DNA of 51,346 nt from Planctomycetota bacterium (GCA_016188675.1 JACPHJ010000035.1:1-51346); one strand, 5' to 3'; positions 1-10,200 are shown, numbered from the stretch's first letter. The notes: generated from the letters alone by a model not told the origin. Made by a program: numbers and translations.

Positions 1-269
1 CTTGGGGTTGTTCTGAATTTATAAGCACCCCTTGTAAAATCACGTGGTTTGGGAAGCATCGACCTTGCAACAGGTCCGTCTCCCTTCCCTTCCTCACCAT
101 GACAGGCGCTACAATATTTCTTATAGGTATTTTTACCATCCTCTGTAACCTCTGTTGGAATATTAAGTGCCTTAGCAGTTATAGGCGCAATACCTATTAC
201 CAGTGCTGCGCTTGCTGCTGCCGCAGCGCTCCATAAGCCAACCTTACTCAACAAAGCCTTAGGTTTCAT
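1..269 (-). CDS. Periplasmic monohaem cytochrome c (C-terminal end outside window)
   Basis: An open frame runs from an ATG at 269 off the left edge, giving the first 89 residues. It starts with a basic then alanine-rich export signal (Ala run at about residues 16-21). One haem-binding motif C-S-A-C-H at about residue 53 is followed by G-E-E-G-K-G-D-G-P, the usual class I cytochrome c continuation. A clear Shine-Dalgarno (AAGGAGG, read on the minus strand at about 281-287) lies ten bases before the start. The axial methionine should lie beyond the window. It is probably an electron carrier in the periplasm or anammoxosome. It shares its strand with the cupredoxin-like gene upstream and may be cotranscribed with it. 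The family is clear but the specific partner is unknown. Confidence 0.85.
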   Translation of the reverse strand, partial: MKPKALLSKVGLWSAAAAASAALVIGIAPITAKALNIPTEVTEDGKNTYKKYCSACHGEEGKGDGPVARSMLPKPRDFTRGAYKFRTTP

Positions 270-352
270 ATTATGCCCATCCTCCTTTCTGATTGCGATT
301 TTATAAACCTAACTGATTGTTTTCACCAATACAACTACTTGTTCATCATCAT

Positions 353-1090
353 CTAATATTGAGAATAAATAAATTCTATATTCGAAATTTCTTTTTGATT
401 TATTTTTACCTCCTTTTCTAGTTTACCTAACTCTTCGTGCCATACCTGGATTTTATAAGTGCCTGGCGGGATATCACACATTTCAAAATATCCATTCCTG
501 TCGGTTATGTCAAAGTACGGATTATCAAGAACGACAATCCATGCATACGATTTTTTATGGATATCGCAGGTTAGTTTGATAGTTTCCGGATACTCAAACG
601 TTTTTGATATCCTCTGTTTATATGTTGTGCCAAGATTAAATGGCTGGTTCTTAATCGTCCTGGTGTGGACAGTGTGCAACTCTTCGTCTCCATTTAAGAT
701 GTCAATCGTGGTTCCTGACAGAATTGCAGTAACATGAGGGATGAAGGTATTTCTCTGCTGGTCTATAACCGGGTGAATCGTTGGTGTTATCTTTTTTTTG
801 CCGTTTGTAATATCCGTAATCGAAACAACGGCGTATTTAATTCCGCTATTAATCGTATTTACGATGAATTTTTCGGTGGCAGGTTTTGATGTTTCGGATA
901 GTTCCCAGTCATCGTTAAGGTTTAATGACAATGTTGTTAAATCACCCATGTATTTCACATTTCCAACGACAGTACCGCCGTTTTTTACTTCTGCTTCGGA
1001 ATAGCTTTTTTCCGCTGAGGTGCATTCCGAAGAAATGACATTCCAGCACAGAAATCCGAATAAGGCACAAAGAAAAAATAGTTGTTTCAT
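353..1090 (-). CDS. Secreted cupredoxin-like protein with C-terminal carboxypeptidase-regulatory fold
   Basis: 245 residues. A signal peptide (hydrophobic residues 3-20) is followed by a plastocyanin-like domain: G-T-V-x-G near residue 39, F-x-P-H-V near 116, N-G-D-E-x-x-H-T-V-H at 133-142, and C175-x-x-H178. A short beta-rich unit (D-x-x-G-Y-F-x-M-x-x-I-P-P-G-T-Y, about 197-212) resembles the CarboxypepD_reg domain. This domain order is known from 'methylamine utilisation'-type cupredoxins near c-type cytochromes. The family usually has C-x-x-H-x-x-M. Here the Met position is Ser181, so the copper site is altered or lost. Redox function is inferred from fold and context. No good Shine-Dalgarno is visible at the ATG. 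Confidence 0.7.
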   Translation of the reverse strand: MKQLFFLCALFGFLCWNVISSECTSAEKSYSEAEVKNGGTVVGNVKYMGDLTTLSLNLNDDWELSETSKPATEKFIVNTINSGIKYAVVSITDITNGKKKITPTIHPVIDQQRNTFIPHVTAILSGTTIDILNGDEELHTVHTRTIKNQPFNLGTTYKQRISKTFEYPETIKLTCDIHKKSYAWIVVLDNPYFDITDRNGYFEMCDIPPGTYKIQVWHEELGKLEKEVKINQKEISNIEFIYSQY

Positions 1091-1286
1091 AATTTAAATT
1101 TTAGTACATTTCCTGTAACTCATACATTGACAACCTCGTATAAATGACAAAAACCGTTCCCACTTAATAACAAAAAACAAAAAAACTTAAAATATCTTCT
1201 AAGTGGTAAATTTCAGTAATACTTAAAAATTAATACTACTTTTCTCTTTCTACATAAATAAACTAATTTGGACACATGCAATTTCA

Positions 1287-1310
1287 CAAATGAAATAGTG
1301 ATTTCATTTG
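1287..1310. other. Perfect 10-bp hairpin downstream of the M1 peptidase gene
   Basis: Arms CAAATGAAAT and ATTTCATTTG enclose a four-base AGTG loop, 37 bases past the peptidase stop codon. It sits where a terminator or mRNA-stabilising stem-loop would be expected, but no T-run follows on the minus strand. Intrinsic termination is therefore doubtful. Confidence 0.4.
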
Positions 1311-1346
1311 CCGAAGCATAAGTTTCATACACGTGAACAGATAAAC

Positions 1347-3482
1347 TTATTTTTTTATGTAACGTTGCAATGGGCTGTCGGTTATGGCAAAGGCGCCTTT
1401 ATCAACATTCTTTCCATCGGCAAAAACCAGGTAGCTGTACTTTCCGTAATGAGGAATCTTAAATCCGACGTTTTTAATCGTATCCGAATTGGAACATAAA
1501 AACAAGGCAATACCTTTCTCCGTGTTTTTAGGATTTTTGGAAGTTACGATAAGGGAGTGGTTTTTATCACTGTATGTAACCTTATTTACCATAAACGAGC
1601 CTTGGTCAATGGTGAAATTTTCTGGTAAATTATTGGGAAATAATTTCGCCAGTTTATTCTCTGCCAGCCCACCCAGAATGAACAGGCTTTTTTGTATCAT
1701 CTCCGTTTCTGTAATCTCGGTATCAGCCTTTACGGCTCCATTCTTGTCTGCTAATAATTCTGCCAGATTTTTGTACGCCGCTTGAGAAGAATCCTCACCG
1801 CCAGTGGGGTAGACGATGATTTTGTCGTGATCTCCCAATATAAAATCTATCGTGGGCGGGATTTCTTCTCTGTGCAGACGCCGGAACACGTTGCATTGAG
1901 GGTCTATGGCAATATGCACGGGTTGAGACGCGGTCTGGAGTACAACGGTACTGAACGATTCTTTTATTTCCGTAACGGTATAAAAATTCCCACCGTCCAG
2001 CTCCATTTGAATTGGAACAGAAAGGCGATACGGTTTACCTTTCCCCAATAGTGTTTGGGGACAAGTTTGGATAATCTCAACCCTCGTTAACCAACCATTG
2101 CTGGCTTTCACGACTTCTGTTTTACCCAATTCGATAAAAGGTGCGCCTGCCTGGTTAATCCACTGCTCGAAGAACCAGGATAATTCCATCTTGCATGTGT
2201 CTTCGAATACACGTTGAATATCTTTCCAATTGGCTTGTTGCCAGATTTTATCTTTGTAAAGCCTCCTGACTGATTGGTAAAACAGGTCGTCCCCGGCCAT
2301 TTGCCTCAGCATGTGGAATACCATTGCCGTCTTTCCATATCCAATGGCCTGTGTTGCCTGGTCTCTTCTGCCGATAAACCTTTTTAAGGGAAAATCGTTT
2401 TGCCCGGTTACGTAATTGGTGTATTTTCTACAAATATCCTTGCGATAATCATTGGCTGAGGTGGTATCTTTGAGTTCTTTGTAATAATAATCCGCCATGT
2501 AAGCGGTCAGCCCTTCACACCAGTTCCCCTGTGACTCATCCACAAAGACGGAATTACCCCACCAGTTGTGTAATATCTCGTGGCCTAATGAAGTGTCTAC
2601 AATAAAGGGTAATTTAACGACGGTGTTCCCCAGCAGGGTGAAGGAAGGCATGCCGTAACCCGTCTGGAAAAAATTTTCAACGATGGCGAATTTCCCGTAA
2701 GGGTAGTTCCCCAAAATTTTCTGGTACATATCCAGATAGCGTGTTGTGGCCTTGATGTATGTTTCTGCCAATCCTTGTTCTTCAGGGAAGAAATAGGCGT
2801 AAATATCGATCCCGTTGTGCTTGATACTCGTTACTTTATACCTTCCGGCTACCAAATGGCAATCCTCAGACACGTTTTTTTCTTCCCAGGTGGTGTATGT
2901 CTTATTATCAACTGATTTTTTACTTACGAGAATACCTTGCGTCACGGCCTCATATCCTGCGGGTGTAATAACGGTTACCTTGAAAGTTGCCAGGGAATTT
3001 GGTATATCAGGATACCACATGCAGGCAGGGCTTAAATAGACCCCTTCCTCGCTAATAGTGCCGGTAGTTTCTCCAACATCCTCTTTTTCCGGTGAACCGG
3101 GCTTCTCAAAAAGACAGCCTTCGTATGCAATATCCAGAGCCAGGGTGTCTGATTGCCTCAAATCCGGTGGTATAGTAATCTCCAAACGCTGTCCGTCTCC
3201 ACCCGATACAGTCTTAAAATCTAACTTCCTGTTTGAAGCACTAACTGATAAGACTTGAAATGATTTATTAATGAGACACGAAACCTTTTCCGCATTTCCG
3301 CATGATACCAGCATGTGGTCAGAGGCCATTAGTGTGTGTTCTTTTAGATGGAGTTCAACTTCAAGATCATGGCTTATAATCCTGTTCTCCAATGCCTCCG
3401 CAGCACACACAGCGAACAACATGGTACTAAAGAAAAAGGGCAGGAAGGACGCCATCCGTACAGGCAATTTTTTAACTGTCAT
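1347..3482 (-). CDS. Secreted M1-family (gluzincin) metallopeptidase
   Basis: 711 residues from the chosen start. The frame is open further upstream, but the ATG at 3482 has GAGGAG seven bases before it and begins a proper signal peptide ending near A-V-C-A-A-E-A. The zinc site is H-E-I-L-H at about residue 301 with N-W-W-G-N following. The third zinc ligand is the Glu of N-W-C-E-G-L, 17 residues after the second His, where classical M1 enzymes have 18. The exopeptidase motif GAMEN is replaced by V-E-N-F-F-Q-T-G-Y-G-M-P. The last ~150 residues form an extra alpha/beta region. It probably removes N-terminal residues from peptides outside the cytoplasm. The gene stands alone on the minus strand, diverging from the helicase gene. 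Confidence 0.88.
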   Translation of the reverse strand: MTVKKLPVRMASFLPFFFSTMLFAVCAAEALENRIISHDLEVELHLKEHTLMASDHMLVSCGNAEKVSCLINKSFQVLSVSASNRKLDFKTVSGGDGQRLEITIPPDLRQSDTLALDIAYEGCLFEKPGSPEKEDVGETTGTISEEGVYLSPACMWYPDIPNSLATFKVTVITPAGYEAVTQGILVSKKSVDNKTYTTWEEKNVSEDCHLVAGRYKVTSIKHNGIDIYAYFFPEEQGLAETYIKATTRYLDMYQKILGNYPYGKFAIVENFFQTGYGMPSFTLLGNTVVKLPFIVDTSLGHEILHNWWGNSVFVDESQGNWCEGLTAYMADYYYKELKDTTSANDYRKDICRKYTNYVTGQNDFPLKRFIGRRDQATQAIGYGKTAMVFHMLRQMAGDDLFYQSVRRLYKDKIWQQANWKDIQRVFEDTCKMELSWFFEQWINQAGAPFIELGKTEVVKASNGWLTRVEIIQTCPQTLLGKGKPYRLSVPIQMELDGGNFYTVTEIKESFSTVVLQTASQPVHIAIDPQCNVFRRLHREEIPPTIDFILGDHDKIIVYPTGGEDSSQAAYKNLAELLADKNGAVKADTEITETEMIQKSLFILGGLAENKLAKLFPNNLPENFTIDQGSFMVNKVTYSDKNHSLIVTSKNPKNTEKGIALFLCSNSDTIKNVGFKIPHYGKYSYLVFADGKNVDKGAFAITDSPLQRYIKK

Positions 3483-3684
3483 AAAACAACTCCTCTGCAA
3501 AATAGTAGAGTATTTTAAAATGGATTTCTGTATTGACATTGAACGCCGATAATGATATTCAATGTAAAACATATTTGTATATAATATCTATAAATTGGCA
3601 TATATTTACAGCAAATTCTCTTACAATGAAACAAAAAATAGGCATTAACAAAACATCATCACTATAAATTCGGACTTAACCTTT

Positions 3685-6600
3685 ATGAAAAATTTTATTA
3701 CCAATCATAACACTGCAAACCTAAAAAAACGCTTAATTGAATTAATCCAGAAAAGCGATGAACTAAAATTTCTGGTGGGTTTTTTCTATTTTTCCGGAAT
3801 TAGAGAATTGTACGAAGGGCTGAAGGAAAAGCCTGACGTGAATCTAAAAGTTTTAGTGGGCTTGCATGTTGATAAAACAAATTTTGGCCTGCTTGAATTT
3901 GCATACCAGGACGGCCAATTATCCGATGAAGAAAGATGTTACAAGTTCCTGCAGTCAGTAAAGAAATCCCTCAATACTGAAGATTTCGATACGGAGGAAT
4001 TTTACCAGCAGGTTAGGTATTTTATCAGACTCATCGGCGAGAACAAACTCATCATCCGAAAGACATACAATCCAAACCATGCAAAGATTTACCTGTTCAA
4101 ATTGGAAGAAGGGCAGGTGGGCAGAAAAAATTTGTTTATCACCGGCAGCAGCAACCTGACAAAGGCGGGTATTACCACCCAGGAAGAATTTAACGTTGAA
4201 ATAAGCGACTTTGGTTTTGATGATGCAGAAGCATATTTCGACAGCTTATGGGAAGAGGCAGTAAAAATAACCGAAGATGACGTTATTAAAAGAGGATTAA
4301 TAGACATCATTGAGAATGAAACCCTCGTTAAAGACATTACCCCATTTGAGGCATTCGTTCTGGTACTGAAAGCATACCTTGATTCGTTTGAGCAAAAGGA
4401 AGTTGGTCAATCACTTATTAAAACGTTGGAAGAAAATGGTTACACACCGTATCAATATCAGCTCGATGCGGTAAAACAAGCCCTTGCAATTATAGAAAAT
4501 AATAACGGGGTCATCATCGCTGATGTAGTTGGCCTGGGAAAGACAATCGTTGCCTGTGCAGTGGCAAGGGAACTGAAAAGGCGCGGTATTGTCATCTGCC
4601 CACCAGGACTCGTTGGGGATAGGAACAAAAACTCCGGATGGAAGAAATATACCGAGGAATTTGGACTTTATGATTGGGAAGTCAGATCGTTGGGTGATTT
4701 GGAAAACATTGCAGATTTTATAAACAGGGCAAAAGATATTGATGTGGTAATCGTGGATGAGGCCCATCGTTTCAGAAATCAGGATACACAGGATTATGAA
4801 TACTTGAAAAACATTTGCCGCAATAAGATTGTCATCCTGCTCACTGCCACGCCTTTTAATAACAGACCCGGTGACATTTTATCTTTGCTAAAACTCTTCA
4901 TTACGCCAAAGAAATCGTCAATAACTTTAGAAAACAACCTTGTCGGTAAATTCGCCGAATTTAAAGGTGTTTTTGACAGGCTCGCATACATAAAAAAATA
5001 TTGGAATTCACCGCAGGATGCTAAAAGAAAGAAGGCAGAGAATTATTATTCAACGCTTTTTGGTGAGTTACCGATACATTTAGCAAAAGTAAAAAAACGT
5101 TCGCACTATCTTGCAAAGCAAATCAGGGATGTGATAGAACCGGTTACCATCCGCCGCAACCGCCTTGACCTGCAGAAAAATCCTTACTACAAAGACGAAG
5201 TTAAAAATCTGTCCAGGATCGAAGACCCTAAAGAGTGGTTTTTTAAGTTGACCAAAGAGCAGTCGGCATTTTACGACCGGATTATCCGGGATTATTTTGG
5301 AGACCCTGACGAGGGTGGACAGTTCAAAGGCGCAATTTATCGCCCCTTTGAATACAAAACCGAACGTGAAAAAATTGCTGGTGAACAGCTAACCGATAAG
5401 GAAAATTTTCAATATATTCAGCAGCGCAACTTGTACGACTTTATGCGGCGGTTGCTGGTAAAACGCTTTGAGAGTTCGTTCGGATCTTTCAGACAAAGTA
5501 TTAAAAATTTCAGGAAAATTACAGAAAATGCCTTGACGTTTATTGAGAAAACAAACAAATATATCCTTGACCGCACTCTTCTGGAAAAAATATATGACCT
5601 CGACATGGAACAAATCGAGGAATATTTGAAGGACTACTCTGAGCGGATAAGAAACGGAGATTATCCCAAAAATCACGAAATTTACGAAGTCAACAAATTT
5701 ATATACAAAAACGACTTCCTTGCCGACATAAAAGCGGATTTGGCTCTATTCGACACTATCCTGGTTGAACTGTCAGACTTAAATTTGGTTGAGAACGACC
5801 CCAAAGTAGATTGTTTACTGGAAAATATCAGTGTTATCTTAAAGCAAAGGCCAAACAAGGGTGAACCAAAAAGAAAGGTAATCATCTTTTCTGAATATCT
5901 GGATACCGTGAAATACCTTGAACCAATATTGGAAAAACATTACGGGGAAAGGCTCCTGGTAGTGGCGGGAGACTTATCAGCGAACAAAATATCTCAAATC
6001 AATAAAAATTTTGACGCCTCTTATTCCCCATTAGTAAAGGGGGAAACAGGGGGTTGTCTTAGCCAGGAAGACCAATACGACATTCTGCTCACCACAGACA
6101 GGATTTCTGAAGGCTTTAACCTGAACCGTGCCGGGATGGTGATTAATTACGACATCCCCTGGAATCCTGTCAGGGTCATTCAGCGTGTAGGCCGCATAAA
6201 CCGTATCAGTAAAAAGGTCTTTGACATGCTGTATATTGTAAATTTCTTCCCCACCGAAAAAGGCTCGGAGTTGGTTAAATCGCGTGAGATCGCCTGCAAC
6301 AAGATGTTTTTGATCCATAATACCTTAGGTGAAGATGCCAAGATATTTGATATTGATGAGGAGCCAACGCCTGCCGGACTTTATGAGAGGATCCAGCAAA
6401 ACCCAGATAACATGGAACAAGAGAGTTTTTATACCAGAGTGCTAGCCAAATATTCAGAAATCAAAAAGGAAAATCCAAAACTTATTGACGATTTAAATAA
6501 TTATCCACCCCGTGTAAAAGTTGCAAAAAAAGCCGATGAAAGCGAGCTTTTGGTTTTCTTCAAAAAGGGCAGAATGTATATCCACCGTACAAAATATGAC

Positions 6601-7083
6601 ACGGGAAAAGAGAACGGGACAAATCAGACAACCCTTGAGGAAGTGTTTGATCGTATTGCATGTGACAAAAACGAAGCCGGGCTACCCTTAAGCAGTTCAT
6701 TCTGGGAGAGGTATGAAAAGGTAAAAATATTCAGGGAACACCGGCATAGTCCCCCAAGTGAAATAAGCCTGGAGCAAAAGGCGTTGAATAACATCAATAC
6801 CTTCACCAAAAAACCATGGGAAGAGTTGATGCCGCATCTGGACTTCCTGAGAACCTTGAGGGAGGACATTCTGGATTATGGCACACTTTCCGACTATACC
6901 ATGAGACGGATTGCCAATCTTGAAAATAACAGCGATGTCAAATGCCGGAAGTCAGTTGAGGAAATATCAGCCCTAAAAAAGGAACTCGGCGAAGACTATT
7001 TGCAAAAAGAAAAAGAACGTCAGAAAAACCTTGCCAGAGAGATTATTATTGCAATAGAAAACCAAGCAAAAGGTAACCTATGA
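3685..7083 (+). CDS. SNF2-family helicase with N-terminal phospholipase D-like nuclease domain (defence/restriction)
   Basis: 1132 residues. The N-terminal part has a PLD catalytic-type motif, N-H-A-K-I-Y-L-F at about 131 with G-S-S-N-L-T-K-A-G after it. A superfamily-2 motor follows: Walker A V-V-G-L-G-K-T at about 282, V-D-E-A-H at about 357, L-T-A-T-P-F-N-N at about 388, and the C-terminal R-V-G-R-I-N-R motif near 835. PLD plus SNF2 proteins act with DNA methyltransferases in restriction-type phage defence, and a methyltransferase gene follows here. Between the conserved helicase motifs, codons from about 6026 to 6056 match a dispersed CCCC...GGGGG element found elsewhere in the window, read in frame. 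Its stop overlaps by ATGA a relic ORF. No Shine-Dalgarno is obvious. Domain calls are secure; the system type is not. Confidence 0.85.
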   Translation: MKNFITNHNTANLKKRLIELIQKSDELKFLVGFFYFSGIRELYEGLKEKPDVNLKVLVGLHVDKTNFGLLEFAYQDGQLSDEERCYKFLQSVKKSLNTEDFDTEEFYQQVRYFIRLIGENKLIIRKTYNPNHAKIYLFKLEEGQVGRKNLFITGSSNLTKAGITTQEEFNVEISDFGFDDAEAYFDSLWEEAVKITEDDVIKRGLIDIIENETLVKDITPFEAFVLVLKAYLDSFEQKEVGQSLIKTLEENGYTPYQYQLDAVKQALAIIENNNGVIIADVVGLGKTIVACAVARELKRRGIVICPPGLVGDRNKNSGWKKYTEEFGLYDWEVRSLGDLENIADFINRAKDIDVVIVDEAHRFRNQDTQDYEYLKNICRNKIVILLTATPFNNRPGDILSLLKLFITPKKSSITLENNLVGKFAEFKGVFDRLAYIKKYWNSPQDAKRKKAENYYSTLFGELPIHLAKVKKRSHYLAKQIRDVIEPVTIRRNRLDLQKNPYYKDEVKNLSRIEDPKEWFFKLTKEQSAFYDRIIRDYFGDPDEGGQFKGAIYRPFEYKTEREKIAGEQLTDKENFQYIQQRNLYDFMRRLLVKRFESSFGSFRQSIKNFRKITENALTFIEKTNKYILDRTLLEKIYDLDMEQIEEYLKDYSERIRNGDYPKNHEIYEVNKFIYKNDFLADIKADLALFDTILVELSDLNLVENDPKVDCLLENISVILKQRPNKGEPKRKVIIFSEYLDTVKYLEPILEKHYGERLLVVAGDLSANKISQINKNFDASYSPLVKGETGGCLSQEDQYDILLTTDRISEGFNLNRAGMVINYDIPWNPVRVIQRVGRINRISKKVFDMLYIVNFFPTEKGSELVKSREIACNKMFLIHNTLGEDAKIFDIDEEPTPAGLYERIQQNPDNMEQESFYTRVLAKYSEIKKENPKLIDDLNNYPPRVKVAKKADESELLVFFKKGRMYIHRTKYDTGKENGTNQTTLEEVFDRIACDKNEAGLPLSSSFWERYEKVKIFREHRHSPPSEISLEQKALNNINTFTKKPWEELMPHLDFLRTLREDILDYGTLSDYTMRRIANLENNSDVKCRKSVEEISALKKELGEDYLQKEKERQKNLAREIIIAIENQAKGNL
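6026..6056 (+). repeat. Dispersed C-run/G-run element absorbed into the helicase coding sequence
   Basis: A CCCC-ATTAGTAAA-GGGGG block followed by AAACAGGGGGTTGT closely resembles the intergenic copies at 47032-47065 and 28352-28375. It adds about ten residues (S-P-L-V-K-G-E-T-G-G) between two conserved helicase segments without breaking the frame. Confidence 0.75.
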
Positions 7084-7211
7084 AAAAGAATAATGAAAAA
7101 CTTGCACCATTGGTGCAAGAAATCGGATGGGCGCATAATATTGTTATAATGAAATGTAATTTTAAGGGTGTATCATGTCAGAAAGTCATAATAATGGAAT
7201 ACAAATATTAA
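7080..7211 (+). pseudogene. Relic of a DUF1016 (YhcG-like, PD-(D/E)XK) nuclease gene
   Basis: A 43-codon frame starts at the ATG overlapping the helicase stop (ATGA). Residues 6-24 read EKLAPLVQEIGWAHNIVIM, which matches the conserved linker of DUF1016 proteins as I know it (K-L-A-P-L-V-x-E-I-G-W-x-H-N, followed in intact members by E-K-C-K-D). Immediately after, the frame decays to unrelated residues and stops. Most of the N-terminal domain and the whole nuclease domain are missing. The methyltransferase ATG (7175) lies inside this frame. I read it as an internal-deletion scar of a third operon gene. Identification is from memory of the family, not from a search. Confidence 0.65.
7101..7119. 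promoter_or_regulatory. Perfect 9-1-9 palindrome upstream of the methyltransferase
   Basis: CTTGCACCA and TGGTGCAAG flank a single T. The site lies 56 bases before the methyltransferase start and inside the DUF1016 relic. It could be an operator for a controller protein or an accident of the codons for K-L-A-P-L-V-Q. A TATAAT-like box (7142-7147, TTATAA-TG region) follows, so a local promoter is possible. Confidence 0.35.
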
Positions 7212-10200
7212 GTGACATAATCAAAGATTTTGACCTGGAAAAGCCTGTCCCCGAATACTTTTATCGGGGATTCGTCCGTTTCTTTCGCGATAAAAACCGC
7301 TCCTTTGCGCCAAGAAAGGAAGAATTAAACCAGTATGACAGCGACAACCTGAGAAATGGTGTAAAACTGGGCGAAATAGACTTTTCAGGCAGAGAACAAA
7401 TGGTCGTCTGCACTTTTGAAACCACACAGTCACTTACTGAACGAAGCGGAAAGAAGGCGCAGTATAGAGAAGGAAAGAAAATCCTCAAAGATAGCCAAAA
7501 AGACGCAGGGATATTTATCTTCTATGACCAAAAAGGCAATTTCCGCTTCAGTCTTATTTATGTCAATTATTCAGGCACTCGCCGTGACTGGAGCTCATTC
7601 CGCCGTTTCACCTATTTTGTCAGCAGAGAATTTACCAACAAGACCTTTTTAGAGAGGATCGGTGACGGCGATTTTTCATCTCCGGATAAAATCAAGGAGG
7701 CGTTCTCCGTTGAGCCAGTAACTCGCCAGTTTTATAGTGAACTGCAAAACTGGTATTTCTGGGCAATGGACAAGGTACAATTCCCGAAAGACTTTGAATA
7801 TAGTGTCGATTCTAAAAAAGATGAAGAATTACGAAACTCTATCAATATCATCCGCCTTATCACACGCATCATATTTATTTGGTTTATTCGGCAGAGAGGT
7901 ATCATTCCTGATGTCTTATTTGATAAACATCTTCAAAAAACCATCGTAAAGGATTTTTGCAGGAATAACAAATCAGCTAATTATTACAATGCCATACTGC
8001 AAAATCTGTTTTTCGGCACACTTAATCAGAAAATGGATGAAAGAAAATTTGCAAATGAGAACGGTTATCCTGCTCATAAAAAGGAGTTTGGAGTTAAAAC
8101 GCTTTATAGATACTCTGATAAATTCTTAATAGCCAAAGAAGAGGCAATAAAACTTTTTAAAGACATTCCGTTTTTAAATGGCGGATTATTTGATTGCCTT
8201 GATAAAGAAGATGAAACAGGAATGCTAACATACATTGATGGTTTTTCGCGGAATCCTAAAAAACAGGCAATTATTCCAGATTATTTATTGTTTGAGGAAA
8301 AAGAAGAGAGAGTTGACCTTTCTGATTACGGACTTGGCGTAAATAAATCTGTTAAGGGTCTGTTTGAAATCCTGAATAATTATAACTTCACGATTGATGA
8401 AAACACACCGATAGACCAGGAGGTAGCCCTCGATCCTGAACTTTTAGGAAAGGTCTTTGAAAACCTCCTCGCCAGCTATAACCCTGAGACAGCTACTACT
8501 GCGAGAAAAGCCACCGGCAGTTATTACACGCCGAGGGAGATTGTCGACTATACGGTAGAAGAATCCCTTGTTGCGTATCTGACGAATGTGTTGGATAAAT
8601 ATGGCCATCATGTAGAGACAGGTTTGAAACCTGTCTCTACGGCAAATAACAACGAATCCCGCCTCCGTCACCTTCTTTCATACGCAGATGAACCCCATAA
8701 GTTCTCAGAGGCAGAGGCAAGGAAAATCATCGCCGCAATTAACAATATCAAAATCCTCGACCCTGCCTGCGGCTCCGGCGCCTTCCCCATGGGAATGCTC
8801 CACAAGCTTGTGCATATCCTCCACAAACTAGACACGGATAATAAAGTATGGTATGAAATTCAATACCAGAAGGCGATTGCCGAAACAGAAGTTGCATTCA
8901 GGATTGGCAAAAAAGAAGATCGGGAGCAGAGACTCAAGGAAATCAACGAAGTCTTTGACCAGAACATTAATGAACCCGATTATGCCCGCAAATTGTACCT
9001 GATTGAAAACTGTATCTACGGGGTAGACATTCAGCCCATTGCAGTTCAGATAAGCAAGCTCAGATTTTTCATATCGCTTGTTATTGACCAGAAGGTCGAC
9101 AAGCAAAAACCAAACTGCGGCATCCTTTCACTGCCAAACCTTGAAACAAAGTTTGTAGCGGCAAATACATTGATAGGGCTTGACAGACCCCGGCAATTGG
9201 CATTTAAGAACCCGGATATAGCAAAGAGGGAAGAAGAACTGAAGCAGATCAGGCATAAATACTTTGAGGCAAAGACGAGAAAAGAGAAAATGGACTATCA
9301 AAGGAAGGATGTACAAATACGCAAGGAGATTGCGTATCTATTAAAGCACAGCGGATGGGATACTTCCACGGCAGAAAAGATTGCAAAATTTGACCTCTAC
9401 GACCAGAACACCTCTGCCGATTGGTTTGACCAAGAATGGATGTTCGGCATAGTAGCAGGAACTTCCAGTTCCAATGAACAAAACGGCTTTGATATTGTGA
9501 TTGCCAATCCACCGTATGGATTCAGGGGCGTGCTGTCTGCCGAAGAAAAGAGATTCTTCCGAAATACGATGCAAATTGAGTTTCCATCTGGCGACATTGC
9601 AGAACTATTTATCGTTATATCGTTGTCAAAACTTGTTAGACAAAACGGCGAGTTGACTTTCATTGTTCCGAAGAAGTCGTTATACGGCGAGTCGTGGAGA
9701 AATGTTCGAAGGATTTGGCTTGATAACGACTTGCGTTTCTTGATGGATGCGAGTCAGGCATTCGAGAACGTTTTACTTGAACAAAATGCCTTCTCAATTC
9801 AAAAGCGAGTCCGTTCTAACGGGAGCATATCAGTTGGTGCTTTAGACCAAAATAGTGGCGCTGTCCATGTATTTGGCAAATTTCCACTTCAAGATATTTT
9901 CACACCTGATTTGAGAAATGCACAAATTTACAAAGGACTCTATCCAAGTAGTCTCCTTAGAAAAATTGCTGAAAACGCGTTGCCCAACACATCGTCTCTT
10001 ATTAAAGTAGAAATCGGTATTTCAAATATTACCCAACATTTAACATTTGAGTCTAAAGGCAATTATCCTTGTGTTAAAGGTATAGATATTGTGCGTTATG
10101 GATTAAAAAATCCCACTCGATATTTGAACGGGAAAATCGCTAGAGAATATTTAGACAGTTACCAAGATGAGAAAATAATAGGGCAGGAGATTGTTGCCCA

